Assembly (NCBI RefSeq): GCF_014803405.1
Contig: NZ_JACYFG010000040.1
Location: 186,001-250,000, forward strand
Direction: 5' to 3'
DNA from: Pelagicoccus enzymogenes
GTDB lineage: Bacteria > Verrucomicrobiota > Verrucomicrobiia > Opitutales > Opitutaceae
Length of the DNA stretch: 64,000 bases
Shown here: piece by piece, positions 52,443 to 61,721 of the stretch
How the letters are laid out: each line of letters opens with the position of its first letter
How positions within the stretch are numbered: the first letter of the stretch is position 1
Translations under genes and position numbers: made by a program
Notes under the pieces: generated by a model
Seen by the model: only the letters and a program-made list of their open reading frames with translations
What the model was told of the DNA's origin: nothing
The model's database searches: none

Positions 52443-53609
52443 CTAAGGCTCGACCGAAAAGCCCTTCTCCAGCCCCGCAAGCACGAAGTCGCAATAGGTC
52501 GCCGGCAAGGAAGGCCTCAGTTCCCCGTGAAACTCCCGCAAGCCCTCGTAGTCCCCAGCCGCCGCCCACTCGTAAACCCCTTTGCTGTTCGCCTGCCAAG
52601 GCTCGAGGTAGAGCACCGGGCAGTCGTAAATGCGATTCGCCAGCAAGTTGCGCGACCAGAGGTATTGCTCCGCGTCGATCGGACAGGCGTTTCCGGCGGC
52701 ATATTGGTAAGCGGGCAAGCCCGTGGCGGCCCGGATGGAGTCAACCATGCCTCTGCCCAGTCTCTCCTCTTCGACATGGTAGCCTTGGAGCAGGCGCAGC
52801 AGCAACTCCAGCCGCTGGGCAGGCGAAGCCAGCTCGGAGTCAAGGTAGCAACCGTTGATCAAGACATGGGCGTCGTTGCGTTCGTGCAAGGCCGGCTTTT
52901 CCGGGTCGGCGAATCCGCTGGCGTTGATGTGGAGGGCCAAGGCTAGGTCCGCCCCGCCCCACGCTTCGATCAGCTGAGCCCGAGCTCGAATTTCCGCAGT
53001 CCGATAAAAAAATCGCTCAGCCAAGGCCGCCACCCGCACTTCGTCCTGGGCCCACTTCGCCCTTGCCTCCTCCCAAAAATCCTTCGAGCGCAAGGGGGTC
53101 GCCGGCTCCGCAGCCTCCCGCGTCAGCAAGACCTCCGCCCCCTGCTCCCGCAAACGGGCCGCCAGCCGCCGGGCAATCGCCAGCGTCAAGTCCCCTTCTT
53201 GAACCACCGGACCGTCCCCGATCGCGAAGGAACGTTCCTCCAACGGCCCCCAGGTTCCGCCAATGTGCCCGGGATCGAGCACGATACGCAGGCCTCGCAA
53301 ACCGCTCCATGTAGAGGGCGAGACCACGGGACTGCCTTCCCCGAAGCGCAGAAAGAACCCCTGTTCGCCCGGCAGCTCGCCGGTCTCGATCCAAACCCCG
53401 CTCTCCTCGACCCGCATCCACTTCCGCCACTGGGCGGTGGGCGCGTAGATTCGCTCCATCGCGTTCTCGAAAAACGAGCGGCTCACCGCCCCGTGAAAAG
53501 CCTCCAGCTCCTCCCAATTCCGCTGCGAACGCAGGGCATCAACCGGATCGCTTGCCGAGAAAACGGAAACCGGAAACCAAAGCAGCCAAGAAAGGAGCAG
53601 AGATCGCAT
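52443..53609 (-). CDS. N-acetylmuramoyl-L-alanine amidase, exported
   Basis: Zn-dependent amidase_3 enzyme that cuts the bond between N-acetylmuramic acid and the stem peptide of peptidoglycan. The 388-residue product has a signal peptide ([19 protein letters not shown]). Expected zinc and catalytic residues are seen: His115 in VLDPGHIGG, Glu138 in VVQEGDL, His227 in LALHINASG and Glu336 in LYLEPWQ. The catalytic domain is longer than in AmiA/B/C (about 280 residues from VLDPGH). It is divergent from the epimerase-carboxypeptidase gene with about 70 bases between starts, pointing to a shared murein-recycling function. Confidence 0.88.
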   Translation of the reverse strand: MRSLLLSWLLWFPVSVFSASDPVDALRSQRNWEELEAFHGAVSRSFFENAMERIYAPTAQWRKWMRVEESGVWIETGELPGEQGFFLRFGEGSPVVSPSTWSGLRGLRIVLDPGHIGGTWGPLEERSFAIGDGPVVQEGDLTLAIARRLAARLREQGAEVLLTREAAEPATPLRSKDFWEEARAKWAQDEVRVAALAERFFYRTAEIRARAQLIEAWGGADLALALHINASGFADPEKPALHERNDAHVLINGCYLDSELASPAQRLELLLRLLQGYHVEEERLGRGMVDSIRAATGLPAYQYAAGNACPIDAEQYLWSRNLLANRIYDCPVLYLEPWQANSKGVYEWAAAGDYEGLREFHGELRPSLPATYCDFVLAGLEKGFSVEP

Positions 53610-53679
53610 GCCGCTACTCCATGCAATTCCCAGGCCAAGGTCCATCGATTTGGCCGGAAACTTGCTCGCAGGCCGCACG

Positions 53680-55488
53680 ATGCTGACCTGCCAAATCCAC
53701 CTCTACACCCTCGAGCTCAAGCAAGCTTGGGCCATCGCCAGCCGGCTCGGACCCGGGGGGCGAGGCATCGGGCACCGCAGCAGCCTCCTGCTCAAGCTGA
53801 GCGACCGATCGGGCGCCACCGGATTCGGCGAAGCCGCTCCAGTCGCCACCTACGGCGAAACTGCCCTCAGCGTCCTGCGATTCCTGCGCGAGCTCGATTG
53901 GCAACAGCTAAGCTTCCGCGACCTGCCCCGCAGTCTCGCCTACTTGGGTTCATTGCCCGCAGGCAACTCAGCCGCCAAGGCTGCCATCGACCTGGCGCTG
54001 CACGATGGCGCCGCCAAAATCTCCAGGAAGAGCCTCGCTGAGCTGCTTGGCCTGCCCTTTCGCCATGAAGAGCTGCCGCCCACCTCCTACAGCATCGGCA
54101 TCGGCAGTCCCGACGAGATCGTGGAGCGCGCACTGGATGCCGACCGCTTTCCCATCCTCAAGCTCAAGGTGGACGCGCGCAGCTTCGAGACCTCCCTCAG
54201 CGCCCTGCGAAGCGTGAGCCCGAACAAACCGGTACGCATCGACGCTAACGAGAGCTGGAGCTCCCGCGAAGCCGCCCTCGACGCCATCGAGAAAATGGCT
54301 GCCTTCGGCCCTATCGAATTCGTGGAACAACCCATGCCACGCGGCATCGCCTTGGAGGACGCGGTTTGGCTGAAGCGGCACAGCCCCCTCCCCCTGCTGG
54401 CCGACGAATCCTGCTGCGGGAAAGACGACCTAGACGCCTGCGAACAAAGCTTTCACGGAATTAACGTAAAGATCGCCAAAGCCGGAGGCATCGCCCCCGC
54501 CCACCAGCTTGCAACCGCCGCCCGCGCTCGTGGACTCAAGGTTCAGCTGGGCTGCATGATCGAGAGCAGCCTCGGGATCGCCGCCGCCCTGCAGCTCGCG
54601 TCCAAGGCAGATTGGATCGACCTCGACGGAGCCTTGCTGACTCGCAACGACCCGATAAAAGGCGTAGTGAAAAAGTCAGGACAACTCAACTTCGACCCAA
54701 TCGTCGAACCCTTCGGGCTACGCGTGTCTCCAAAATTCGACTACTGGAACGAGCAACCGCCCCTGCCCAAGCCAATCGCCGACCGATCCCGCACTCCACC
54801 TGCCCACTCCACTTACGGGCGCTCGGTTAACGGAATTCCCTTGGAAGTCCATCTTCCCAGTTCCGGGCATTGCGAAATCTTGATCTTTGCTGCGATCCAT
54901 GGCGAAGAGCCGGAAACCACCACCCTACTTTCCAAGGCCCTCCGCTCTCTCGACAAGCCTTCCCCCACTTGCGCCGCCGTGCTCTGCTCCAATCCCGACG
55001 GCACCCTGCTCGGTACGCGGGTCAACGCCAACGGGGTCGAGCTCAATCGCAATTTTCCCGCCAGCAATTGGCAACCGGACCCCGTATCCACGAAATGGGC
55101 ACCCAACCACGGATACGTCACCCACTCCACCGGCTCTCAAGCAGCTTCCGAACCGGAAACCCGAGCCCTCATATCGCTCGTGGAGGCCTTGGATCCGAAA
55201 GTGATCATCTCCTTGCACGCGCCGCTAGCCTGTATCGAGGATCCCGAATACAGCCCCATCGGCTACTGGCTCTCGAAACGGACCGGCCTCCCGCTGTTCA
55301 GCCACATCGGCTACGAGACGCCGGGATCCTTCGGCAGCTGGGCCAAGGAGCGAGGTCGACACGTCATCACCTACGAACTCCCCCCGCTTTCCGTTTCCGC
55401 CCTCCACCACAAGCACCTCGACAACCTCGTCGAACTCCTCTGCTACGGCCTCGAGGTATATCGCGAGCCGCTCGTCTTCAGAGCCTGA
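53680..55488 (+). CDS. Fusion of L-Ala-D/L-Glu epimerase and MpaA-like murein peptide amidase
   Basis: A 602-residue two-enzyme fusion. Residues 1 to about 360 are an enolase-superfamily dipeptide epimerase: Lys161/Lys163 in ILKLKVDA, metal ligands Asp188 (RIDANE), Glu216 (EFVEQP) and Asp242 (LLADES), and Lys267 in VKIAKAGG. Residues about 385-602 are a zinc carboxypeptidase of the M14 family: YGRSVNGIPLEVH, zinc ligands His407 and Glu410 (IHGEE) and His513 (SLHAP), substrate Arg457 (NRNFP) and catalytic Glu566 (YELPP). In E. coli the matching enzymes (MpaA and YcjG) are adjacent genes that cut the gamma-D-Glu-diaminopimelate bond and racemise the released Ala-Glu. No signal peptide, so it is cytoplasmic. 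Confidence 0.9.
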   Translation: MLTCQIHLYTLELKQAWAIASRLGPGGRGIGHRSSLLLKLSDRSGATGFGEAAPVATYGETALSVLRFLRELDWQQLSFRDLPRSLAYLGSLPAGNSAAKAAIDLALHDGAAKISRKSLAELLGLPFRHEELPPTSYSIGIGSPDEIVERALDADRFPILKLKVDARSFETSLSALRSVSPNKPVRIDANESWSSREAALDAIEKMAAFGPIEFVEQPMPRGIALEDAVWLKRHSPLPLLADESCCGKDDLDACEQSFHGINVKIAKAGGIAPAHQLATAARARGLKVQLGCMIESSLGIAAALQLASKADWIDLDGALLTRNDPIKGVVKKSGQLNFDPIVEPFGLRVSPKFDYWNEQPPLPKPIADRSRTPPAHSTYGRSVNGIPLEVHLPSSGHCEILIFAAIHGEEPETTTLLSKALRSLDKPSPTCAAVLCSNPDGTLLGTRVNANGVELNRNFPASNWQPDPVSTKWAPNHGYVTHSTGSQAASEPETRALISLVEALDPKVIISLHAPLACIEDPEYSPIGYWLSKRTGLPLFSHIGYETPGSFGSWAKERGRHVITYELPPLSVSALHHKHLDNLVELLCYGLEVYREPLVFRA

Positions 55489-55503
55489 AGCCAAACGGTA
55501 GAG

Positions 55504-55534
55504 CCCTCCGGATCCGAAGATCACGGAGGGCCGT
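55504..55534 (+). terminator. Possible terminator of the fusion gene
   Basis: Stem CCCTCCG / CGGAGGG with a 13-base loop and CCGTTTT after it, 16 bases past the stop. The loop is long and the T run short. Confidence 0.5.
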
Positions 55535-55613
55535 TTTCAATTGAGCCAAGAGGAAGCGACGACTGCAGCCACCCCAAGTTCCCCGAGGCTCGCTACCGCT
55601 CGGCAGCAAAGCG

Positions 55614-56030
55614 CTAGGATCGCCCCTCGCTACGCCACTTTCGCAGAACGGAGAAAGCCTGCCCGACTTCCTCCTGATCGAGCGCCCAATCCCCGTCCTG
55701 ATCGAAATTTGCCAAGATAAATGCCGCTGCCTTGTCCGGCGTACCCAACATCGGGTCTTCGCGACGCTCCTCGATACGAGCCTGCAAGGCCTTCGCCTTG
55801 CCAGCGTCCTTTTCATCCAACTGGCTCACCCGCTCGAGCCGACGCTGCTCCTGTCGAGCCAGAGCGGACATGAGTTCCGCTTCGTCCACTCTCTGGTCAT
55901 GGTCGAGATCCAGTTTCAGAAAGAGTTCAGTTCTCTCCCCCGCTTCGGCAAGTTCGGGACGGGCTGCAGCATTCGCTTGCAGGAGGAGGCCGCAGAGGGA
56001 GAGGCCTATCAATGCACGATTCGTTTTCAT
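55614..56030 (-). CDS. Exported EF-hand protein
   Basis: A 138-residue exported protein (signal peptide to ANAA, about residue 22) with two EF-hand-type calcium loops: DLDHDQRVDEAEL (about 41-53) and DQDGDWALDQEEV (about 109-121). The part between is a charged helix. Likely periplasmic and calcium-binding; no catalytic domain. A promoter lies in the gap shared with the divergent hybrid kinase gene. Confidence 0.85.
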   Translation of the reverse strand: MKTNRALIGLSLCGLLLQANAAARPELAEAGERTELFLKLDLDHDQRVDEAELMSALARQEQRRLERVSQLDEKDAGKAKALQARIEERREDPMLGTPDKAAAFILANFDQDGDWALDQEEVGQAFSVLRKWRSEGRS

Positions 56031-56248
56031 GCCCCTAGATTGGCTCCCAAAGATGACAGGCCCTCGCCGGTAAGCATTACAAAATTGTTAGGCAAGCCAC
56101 CCAAAGAGAACCTTCAAATTAGGATATTCACCCCTCCCACTGAAAACCTGATTTTCTCTCTAAAAAGGCCAATTCCCCGCTCTCGCTTAATACATCTGAG
56201 GCAGTGTCGATACCTTAGGAAAAACCGAATAGTCCCTAGCCGCCCCAA

Positions 56249-58645
56249 ATGACCGTCAACGAGCGATCCCTTTCGTTTCCCGCAACTACGGCGTCCAGCC
56301 TGAACAACCAGCTGGACGCCCTCACGCGCCTGCACAGCTTGCTCGGCTCCGAAGCCCTTGCCCACAGCCTCGACGCCCTCTCCGAGTACGGATTCGTCAC
56401 CGGAGAAGACGGCTTCCCGCGCCACCTCAACCCCGCTCTCGAAGCCATTCTCGGGAACGAGCGCTGCAATCCCCTACTATGGCTGGAGGACCGTCCCTTC
56501 GGCAACACGCTCCCGAGTTCCGGCGCGTCCGGCGTCGTCTGGATTCCCCAGCGGCACGGAGCCCCGATTCCGGGCTTCCTGGTCTCTCGTCCCGTCGGAA
56601 ACGAACGCGTGGGCATCATTCGAGAACTCTCCCTCGAGGGCATGGCCCCAAGCTCCTGCGGTACCGCGGACGAAAACGAGCTTTGCCTGGAGCTTGCGGA
56701 GCAGGCGTGCGAGGGACTCGCCGCTATCTCACCTGACGGAACCCTCGCCTACCTCAATCCCGCCTTCGCCCAAGCCCACTCCCAATCATCGGTCTTCCAA
56801 TTGAAAGGATCCCCTTGGAAGCTACTTCTCGACGACGAAGAAGCCCGCCGCTGGGAAAGCGAAATTCTCCCCTCCATGGACTTCACGGACAGCTGGAGCG
56901 GCCCGTTCGCAAAGCGGCAGCTATCGCTACGAGCCGCCGCGAACGGGAACATCCTCGTGAGTTCGCGCGAGCTCCCCGCCGAAAACGCCCGCGACGCCGA
57001 CCTGGAATTGGCCAAGCAAGAGACCGAGCAACTGTACCAGCAGCTTGACGAGGCCATCGCCAAAGCCAACCAGTCCGCCTTGGAAGCCGAGCTTTCAAAC
57101 CAAGCCAAGAGCGCCTTTCTCGCCTCCATGAGCCACGAAATTCGCACTCCCATGAACGCGGTGATCGGTCTCACCGGAGTCTTGCTCGCATCCGACATCA
57201 ACGAGGACCAGCGCGACTACCTGCAGACCATTCGGGCCAGCGGCGACTCCCTGCTCGTTCTGATCAACGACATCCTCGACTTCTCCAAGATCGAATCCAA
57301 CAAGATGGAGCTGGAAAACCTCCCCATCGATCCACGCTGCTGCGTCGAGGAATCCCTGGAGCTCCTCGCCGAAAAAGCGTCCAGCAAGGGCCTCGAACTC
57401 TGCTACGAGGTGAAGGGCGACATTCCCTTCGGCATCCTCGGAGACGTCACTCGCTTGCGCCAGATCCTCGTAAACCTCGTCGGCAACGCCATCAAGTTCA
57501 CCGAAACCGGCCAGGTTGAGGTGCTGCTGCAGGCGAAGGAAATCAGCGTCGAGGAATGCCTGCTCGAGTTTGAAGTCAAAGACTCGGGTATCGGCATCCC
57601 CGCAGACAAGCAGGGGCGGCTCTTCGAATCCTTCTCTCAGGTCGACTCCTCAACCACTCGCAAGTACGGAGGTACCGGACTCGGGCTCGCCATCTCCAAA
57701 AAACTCACCGAACTCATGGGCGGAGAGATGCGCGTCGAGAGCGAGGAAGGAAAAGGCTCCTCCTTCATCTTCACCATCCGCGCCGCAACCAGCGCCCCTG
57801 TCGTCTACTCGCCCGAATTCGACAACCGCGGAAGGAACATGGTCGCCGGAAAAGCGATTCTCGTGGTCGAGCCCAACCCCGTCATCCGCGAAAAGCTCTC
57901 TTCCCAACTCGGCAAGTGGGACGCCCAGGTGCAAAGCTGCGCCAGCCTGGCCCAAGCCTGCAGCCTCGCCGCAGCGACCCCCTTCGAGATCGCCTTCGTC
58001 GACCAAAGCTACGCCAAGCACGAGCGAATCCGCCTTGCCTCAACCTGTCGCCAAGCGGGCGCCGACACTCGTATCGTGAAGGTCACCCCCTACGGCAAAT
58101 CCGAGGCCGATGACGCCTGCCACAGCCTTTCCAAGCCCATCAAGCCAAGCGCCCTGATCGACGTCATCGGCAAGTCCCTGCAAAGCCCCGAGCGGGCTGC
58201 GCAAAGCGAACGGTCAGCGCCCGCCAAGCCGCACGCCCAGCTGGGAGAACGCTGCCCGCTGCGCATCCTCATGGCCGAGGACAACAAGATAAACCAAAAG
58301 GTCGCCCGACTCGTGCTCAACCAGCTTTCCTACCAGATCGACGTCGCCAACGACGGTTTGGAAGTGCTCGAAAAGCTGAAACACGAGCGCTACGACGTCA
58401 TCCTCATGGACGTGCAAATGCCCAATATGGACGGCTACGAAGCAACCCGCGAAATCGCCAAACGCTTCCCTCCTGAACGTCGCCCCCACATCATCGCCCT
58501 TACCGCAAACGCCATGCAGGGCGACCGCGAGCGAGCCATCGCAGCCGGCATGAACGACTACCTCAGCAAACCCATTCGCCCGGAAAAGGTTGGCCAGGCC
58601 CTTGAAAAAGCTTATCACGTGGCTACAGCAATGGGGAACAACTAA
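56249..58645 (+). CDS. Hybrid sensor histidine kinase with two receiver domains
   Basis: A 798-residue soluble hybrid kinase. An N-terminal PAS-like sensor (to about 275) precedes a short coiled coil ([20 protein letters not shown]), then HisKA with His296 ([19 protein letters not shown]) and HATPase boxes [22 protein letters not shown] and [12 protein letters not shown]. Two receivers follow: the first (about 535-650) keeps an Asp (585, AFVDQSY) but its acidic pocket reads VVEPNPV and is probably inactive; the second (about 670-798) is complete with [10 protein letters not shown], Asp721 ([14 protein letters not shown]) and SKPI. A STAS-like gene follows 26 bases later and is likely co-transcribed. 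Confidence 0.92.
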   Translation: MTVNERSLSFPATTASSLNNQLDALTRLHSLLGSEALAHSLDALSEYGFVTGEDGFPRHLNPALEAILGNERCNPLLWLEDRPFGNTLPSSGASGVVWIPQRHGAPIPGFLVSRPVGNERVGIIRELSLEGMAPSSCGTADENELCLELAEQACEGLAAISPDGTLAYLNPAFAQAHSQSSVFQLKGSPWKLLLDDEEARRWESEILPSMDFTDSWSGPFAKRQLSLRAAANGNILVSSRELPAENARDADLELAKQETEQLYQQLDEAIAKANQSALEAELSNQAKSAFLASMSHEIRTPMNAVIGLTGVLLASDINEDQRDYLQTIRASGDSLLVLINDILDFSKIESNKMELENLPIDPRCCVEESLELLAEKASSKGLELCYEVKGDIPFGILGDVTRLRQILVNLVGNAIKFTETGQVEVLLQAKEISVEECLLEFEVKDSGIGIPADKQGRLFESFSQVDSSTTRKYGGTGLGLAISKKLTELMGGEMRVESEEGKGSSFIFTIRAATSAPVVYSPEFDNRGRNMVAGKAILVVEPNPVIREKLSSQLGKWDAQVQSCASLAQACSLAAATPFEIAFVDQSYAKHERIRLASTCRQAGADTRIVKVTPYGKSEADDACHSLSKPIKPSALIDVIGKSLQSPERAAQSERSAPAKPHAQLGERCPLRILMAEDNKINQKVARLVLNQLSYQIDVANDGLEVLEKLKHERYDVILMDVQMPNMDGYEATREIAKRFPPERRPHIIALTANAMQGDRERAIAAGMNDYLSKPIRPEKVGQALEKAYHVATAMGNN

Positions 58646-58671
58646 GCCTTTCCCTAGCGCTGTACACCGAG

Positions 58672-59067
58672 ATGCCCTATCAGATAACTTGGAATCACAA
58701 CTACGTCGCTTTCGACTACTACGGCCGAGTCACCGACGAGGACATTATCGAAAGCAACAAGGAAGTGTACGGGGACGTCCGCTTCGACGAGCTTCGCTGG
58801 GAGCTCGTGTCTTTCGACCGGACCGAATCCGTCGCCTTCAAGGAGTCCAACATCCGGCTCATCGCCTACATGGATAAAGCCGCGGCCCGCAGCAACCCGC
58901 GCATCACCGTAGCCTTCGTCGGCAAGACCGAGATTCTCAATGACGTGCAAGAGGCCTACGCGAACACTCAAGCCGACCCCGTCTGGCCCGTGGTCCATTT
59001 CGAATCGAGAAAAGACGCCGTCGCTTACATCAACCAAGACGACGGCTACGCCGCAGCTCGCCACTAA
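58672..59067 (+). CDS. Small STAS/SpoIIAA-like protein, copy 3
   Basis: Function unknown. A 131-residue soluble protein starting MPYQITWNHNYVAFDYYGRVTDEDI and ending VHFESRKDAVAYINQ. It shares its length, opening (M-P-x4-W) and closing pattern with the proteins at 5691-6095 and 13763-14206. It begins 26 bases after the hybrid kinase stop, so the kinase may signal through it, or it may be a partner switch (inference). Confidence 0.65.
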   Translation: MPYQITWNHNYVAFDYYGRVTDEDIIESNKEVYGDVRFDELRWELVSFDRTESVAFKESNIRLIAYMDKAAARSNPRITVAFVGKTEILNDVQEAYANTQADPVWPVVHFESRKDAVAYINQDDGYAAARH

Positions 59068-59153
59068 GCGCCTTGCGCGGCGACCGAATCTATCCCGAGA
59101 AACGCGAATCCTCTTGGGGCGTGTTCGCGAATAAACTCTTTGCTGGTTCGATC

Positions 59154-59190
59154 CCAAAAAAAGAGCGTTCCCGCCTCTCGACGGGAACGC
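59154..59190 (-). terminator. Intrinsic terminator of the 59218-60498 gene
   Basis: On the minus strand, stem GCGTTCCCG / CGGGAACGC with an 8-base loop followed by TCTTTTTTT, 28 bases after the stop. Confidence 0.93.
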
Positions 59191-59217
59191 CCTCTCAAAA
59201 TTTTAACGCAGCCTCAA

Positions 59218-60498
59218 CTACTCGGCCACCGACACGCTGTCGTCATGCTTGTGGGAATCGCCCCCCTGCCAGGCACTCGCCTTCTTGGTTTGCTCCGCCG
59301 CCACAGCCGCTCCGACGCCGGCGCCAATCCCCGCTGGCAAGGCCACCACGATGCTCTTGTAGGAAAAGCCGCCATAGCCTTCGGTCACGAGGGCATCTCC
59401 GTCGCGATAGGTCGCGGAGGCGCTTGGCGCGATGAAGCCGCCGAAGAGAGAGTCAACCGCCTTGACGATCATTGGAGCAAAGGCCGCCGTATCCGGATTT
59501 TGTGACAAGATCGCCTCGAGCTGCTTCGTGTCAAAACCGCTGCTGTAGGCGTAGAAAGCTGCATCCTGCGGCAAGCGGCCCGCGACGCTCTTGAACTTAT
59601 CGGTTCCTGTTAGACCAGCGCTGCCAGCTCCAAAGCTCGCTACCCATTCCTTGTCGGTGTAGACCACCAAGTCGCTCGTGCCGGCTGGAACTTCGACGAA
59701 CAAGCCCATAGGAGCGTCCTGCATCAGCATCGAAAGATCAGCGATACGTCCACTGTCCGTATCCATAAACTGGAAACCCATTTGATTAAACATGGGCTCG
59801 AGACGCGGCAGCAAGGCTCCTGCTCCCTTGAAGGTTGCCCACATCTTGATTTCTGGGGATTTCGGATTTTCCAGACTCTGGTGCACCACCATGTCCACCC
59901 CTCCGGAGAGCGCGGCCACCGCCTCTTGGGCGGTCACGTCCGTGCCGGGAATCGGTTGCATCAAGCCTTGCATCACCATGCCTTCGCCCATTGGCCCCAT
60001 CACCTGCACCGCCAAGGCCTTCGCCGTATTGACGATCTCCTCGAACTTGATCTGACCGGAAAAAGCGGACGTGGCGTTTGCGGGGGCAATTTCCGCCGCC
60101 CGGAAAGGTATCGGATCGAGTCCGTAGATTTTCAGCAAGCCTGCAGGGTCGCCCTGCAGAAGCGTTACCGAGCGATTCCGGTAGAGACCTTCTTCCACCT
60201 TGGAAGAGCTAACTCCCATCGAACGAACCGAGCCAAAACCGAGCGTTTCGAAAAGCGCTGGAAAATCGAGAGGAATAGGAGGCATGTCCGGAATGACCTG
60301 AGCCATTTCCTGGTAGATCACGTTGAGCTTTTCGCCGATGGCCTGGCCATCGCCGTCAAAGTCCATGAAGCCGACGAAATCGCCGTCGAGGTCCAAGTGC
60401 TGGGAGGCTTCCTGGAAAGAGCCGCCCGCAAAGGCGAATGTAGTAGAGCCGAGCAGGGCTGCGGTCGCGGATAGTTTCTTAAAGGTGTGAGGATTCAT
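59218..60498 (-). CDS. Exported protein of unknown function
   Basis: A 426-residue protein I do not recognise. It has a signal peptide (LSATAALLGSTTFAFAG, residues 9-25), then a soluble body with HLDLDGDFVGFMDFDGDG near the N terminus, a Met/Pro-rich part and no known catalytic motif. Near the C terminus is a hydrophobic Ala/Gly-rich segment (SIVVALPAGIGAGVGAAVAA, about 380-400) that could be a membrane anchor, followed by a His/Lys-rich tail. A clear terminator and a Gly-Ala anchor suggest a real, expressed envelope protein. Confidence 0.7.
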   Translation of the reverse strand: MNPHTFKKLSATAALLGSTTFAFAGGSFQEASQHLDLDGDFVGFMDFDGDGQAIGEKLNVIYQEMAQVIPDMPPIPLDFPALFETLGFGSVRSMGVSSSKVEEGLYRNRSVTLLQGDPAGLLKIYGLDPIPFRAAEIAPANATSAFSGQIKFEEIVNTAKALAVQVMGPMGEGMVMQGLMQPIPGTDVTAQEAVAALSGGVDMVVHQSLENPKSPEIKMWATFKGAGALLPRLEPMFNQMGFQFMDTDSGRIADLSMLMQDAPMGLFVEVPAGTSDLVVYTDKEWVASFGAGSAGLTGTDKFKSVAGRLPQDAAFYAYSSGFDTKQLEAILSQNPDTAAFAPMIVKAVDSLFGGFIAPSASATYRDGDALVTEGYGGFSYKSIVVALPAGIGAGVGAAVAAEQTKKASAWQGGDSHKHDDSVSVAE

Positions 60499-60597
60499 TT
60501 GCTTGAGGTATTCACTAGAGGCTTAGTTGGGTTACAAAAAAGAGGTACCCTCCTTAATAACTCCACTTTGTAGGGCAATCACTTCCAATCTTTTACA

Positions 60598-61623
60598 ATG
60601 CTACGTTCCTGTATCATCGGCACTGGCCGCATCGCCTCCAGCCTCGAAAAAGACCCGCTGCGCCCAGCCGGCGGCACCCATGCCGGCGCTTACCACGCCC
60701 ACGACGGCGTGCAACTGATCGCCGGAGCCGACACCCTCCCCGCAGCCTTGGAGGAATTCGGCGCCGACTGGGGCATCGCCAACGAGCACCTCTACTCCGA
60801 CTACCGACATCTCCTCGCCCGCGAACGGATCGACATCGCCAGCATCTGCGCCTACGCGCCGCAGCGATTGGAAATGGCCCAAGCCGCTCTGGAAGCGGGC
60901 GCCAAAGGCCTCTGGCTCGAGAAGGCCCTCGGCTGCTCCATTGCGGAGGGCGAGGCCATCCAAGCCGCCTTGCAGCGCCACCAAGCGACTGCCGTCGTGG
61001 ACTACCCGCGACGGGCCCGGGCTCCTTTCCGCAAGATTAAGGACCTGATCGAAACCGAGGTCTATGGCAGGCTGCAATCCGTGACCTGCCACATGACACA
61101 CCAGCTCATCCACACCGGTACCCACGCCTTCGACGTACTTCGCTACTGGTGTGGAGAGGCCGTTTCTGTAAGCGGGAAGTTAGAAAACGGATACGGCACG
61201 GAGGACTTGATCAAGGACCAAGGGGGACGAGCCACAATCGAATTTTCGAACGGTACCGTTGCCTTCGTTTCTGCGTATCGAAAAAAATACTACATCTTCC
61301 AATTCGATCTCATCTTCGACCAAGCCCGCATCCTCATCGGCAACGATATCGCCAAGGTCTACCGCCCTGCCGCCAGCAAGCTCTACAGCGGATTTAAGGA
61401 GCTTTTCGAAGAGCCCGAATACCACTGGGGAGCGACCTACCCTCGCGACATGCTTCCCGAACTCCTCCACTCCATGCGAACCGGAGAGCCTCCACTCTAC
61501 TCGGTGGCCAACGCCATCGAAGCGCTGCGCATCGCCCTCGCCATCTTCGCGTCCGACGCGGCCGGCGGAAAAGCCCTCGCCCCTTTCTCGGTCGATCCGC
61601 AGCTACGTATCGAGAGCCATTGA
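60598..61623 (+). CDS. Gfo/Idh/MocA family oxidoreductase
   Basis: NAD(P)-dependent sugar or cyclitol dehydrogenase of 341 residues. A Rossmann start, CIIGTGRIASSLEKD, leads to ASICAYAPQRLEMAQAALEAG and the family signature EKA (WLEKALGC, in place of the usual EKP). The C-terminal substrate domain contains HTGTHAFDVLRYW with a conserved histidine pair. The gene is near a LacI regulator and a beta-barrel gene, consistent with sugar metabolism; the substrate is unknown. Confidence 0.88.
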   Translation: MLRSCIIGTGRIASSLEKDPLRPAGGTHAGAYHAHDGVQLIAGADTLPAALEEFGADWGIANEHLYSDYRHLLARERIDIASICAYAPQRLEMAQAALEAGAKGLWLEKALGCSIAEGEAIQAALQRHQATAVVDYPRRARAPFRKIKDLIETEVYGRLQSVTCHMTHQLIHTGTHAFDVLRYWCGEAVSVSGKLENGYGTEDLIKDQGGRATIEFSNGTVAFVSAYRKKYYIFQFDLIFDQARILIGNDIAKVYRPAASKLYSGFKELFEEPEYHWGATYPRDMLPELLHSMRTGEPPLYSVANAIEALRIALAIFASDAAGGKALAPFSVDPQLRIESH

Positions 61624-61633
61624 GAGGGGATAC

Positions 61634-61676
61634 AAAAAACCGCCGCCCACCTAGGTGGACAACGGTCGCGGTTTAC
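61634..61676 (-). terminator. Intrinsic terminator of the beta-barrel gene
   Basis: Nested hairpin: outer stem AAACCGC / GCGGTTT and inner palindrome CCACCTAGGTGG; on the minus strand it ends in GGCGGTTTTTTG, about 46 bases past the stop. Confidence 0.85.
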
Positions 61677-61721
61677 ATCAAACCCTTCTAAACCCAGACG
61701 CTGCTAGCGTCAGTCTAAGCT

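Noticed and set aside
52366-52599. N-terminal extension of PurL
   Set aside because: The extra 78 residues show no homology, and ATG 52365 gives the normal MIILRG start and a length typical of single-chain PurL.
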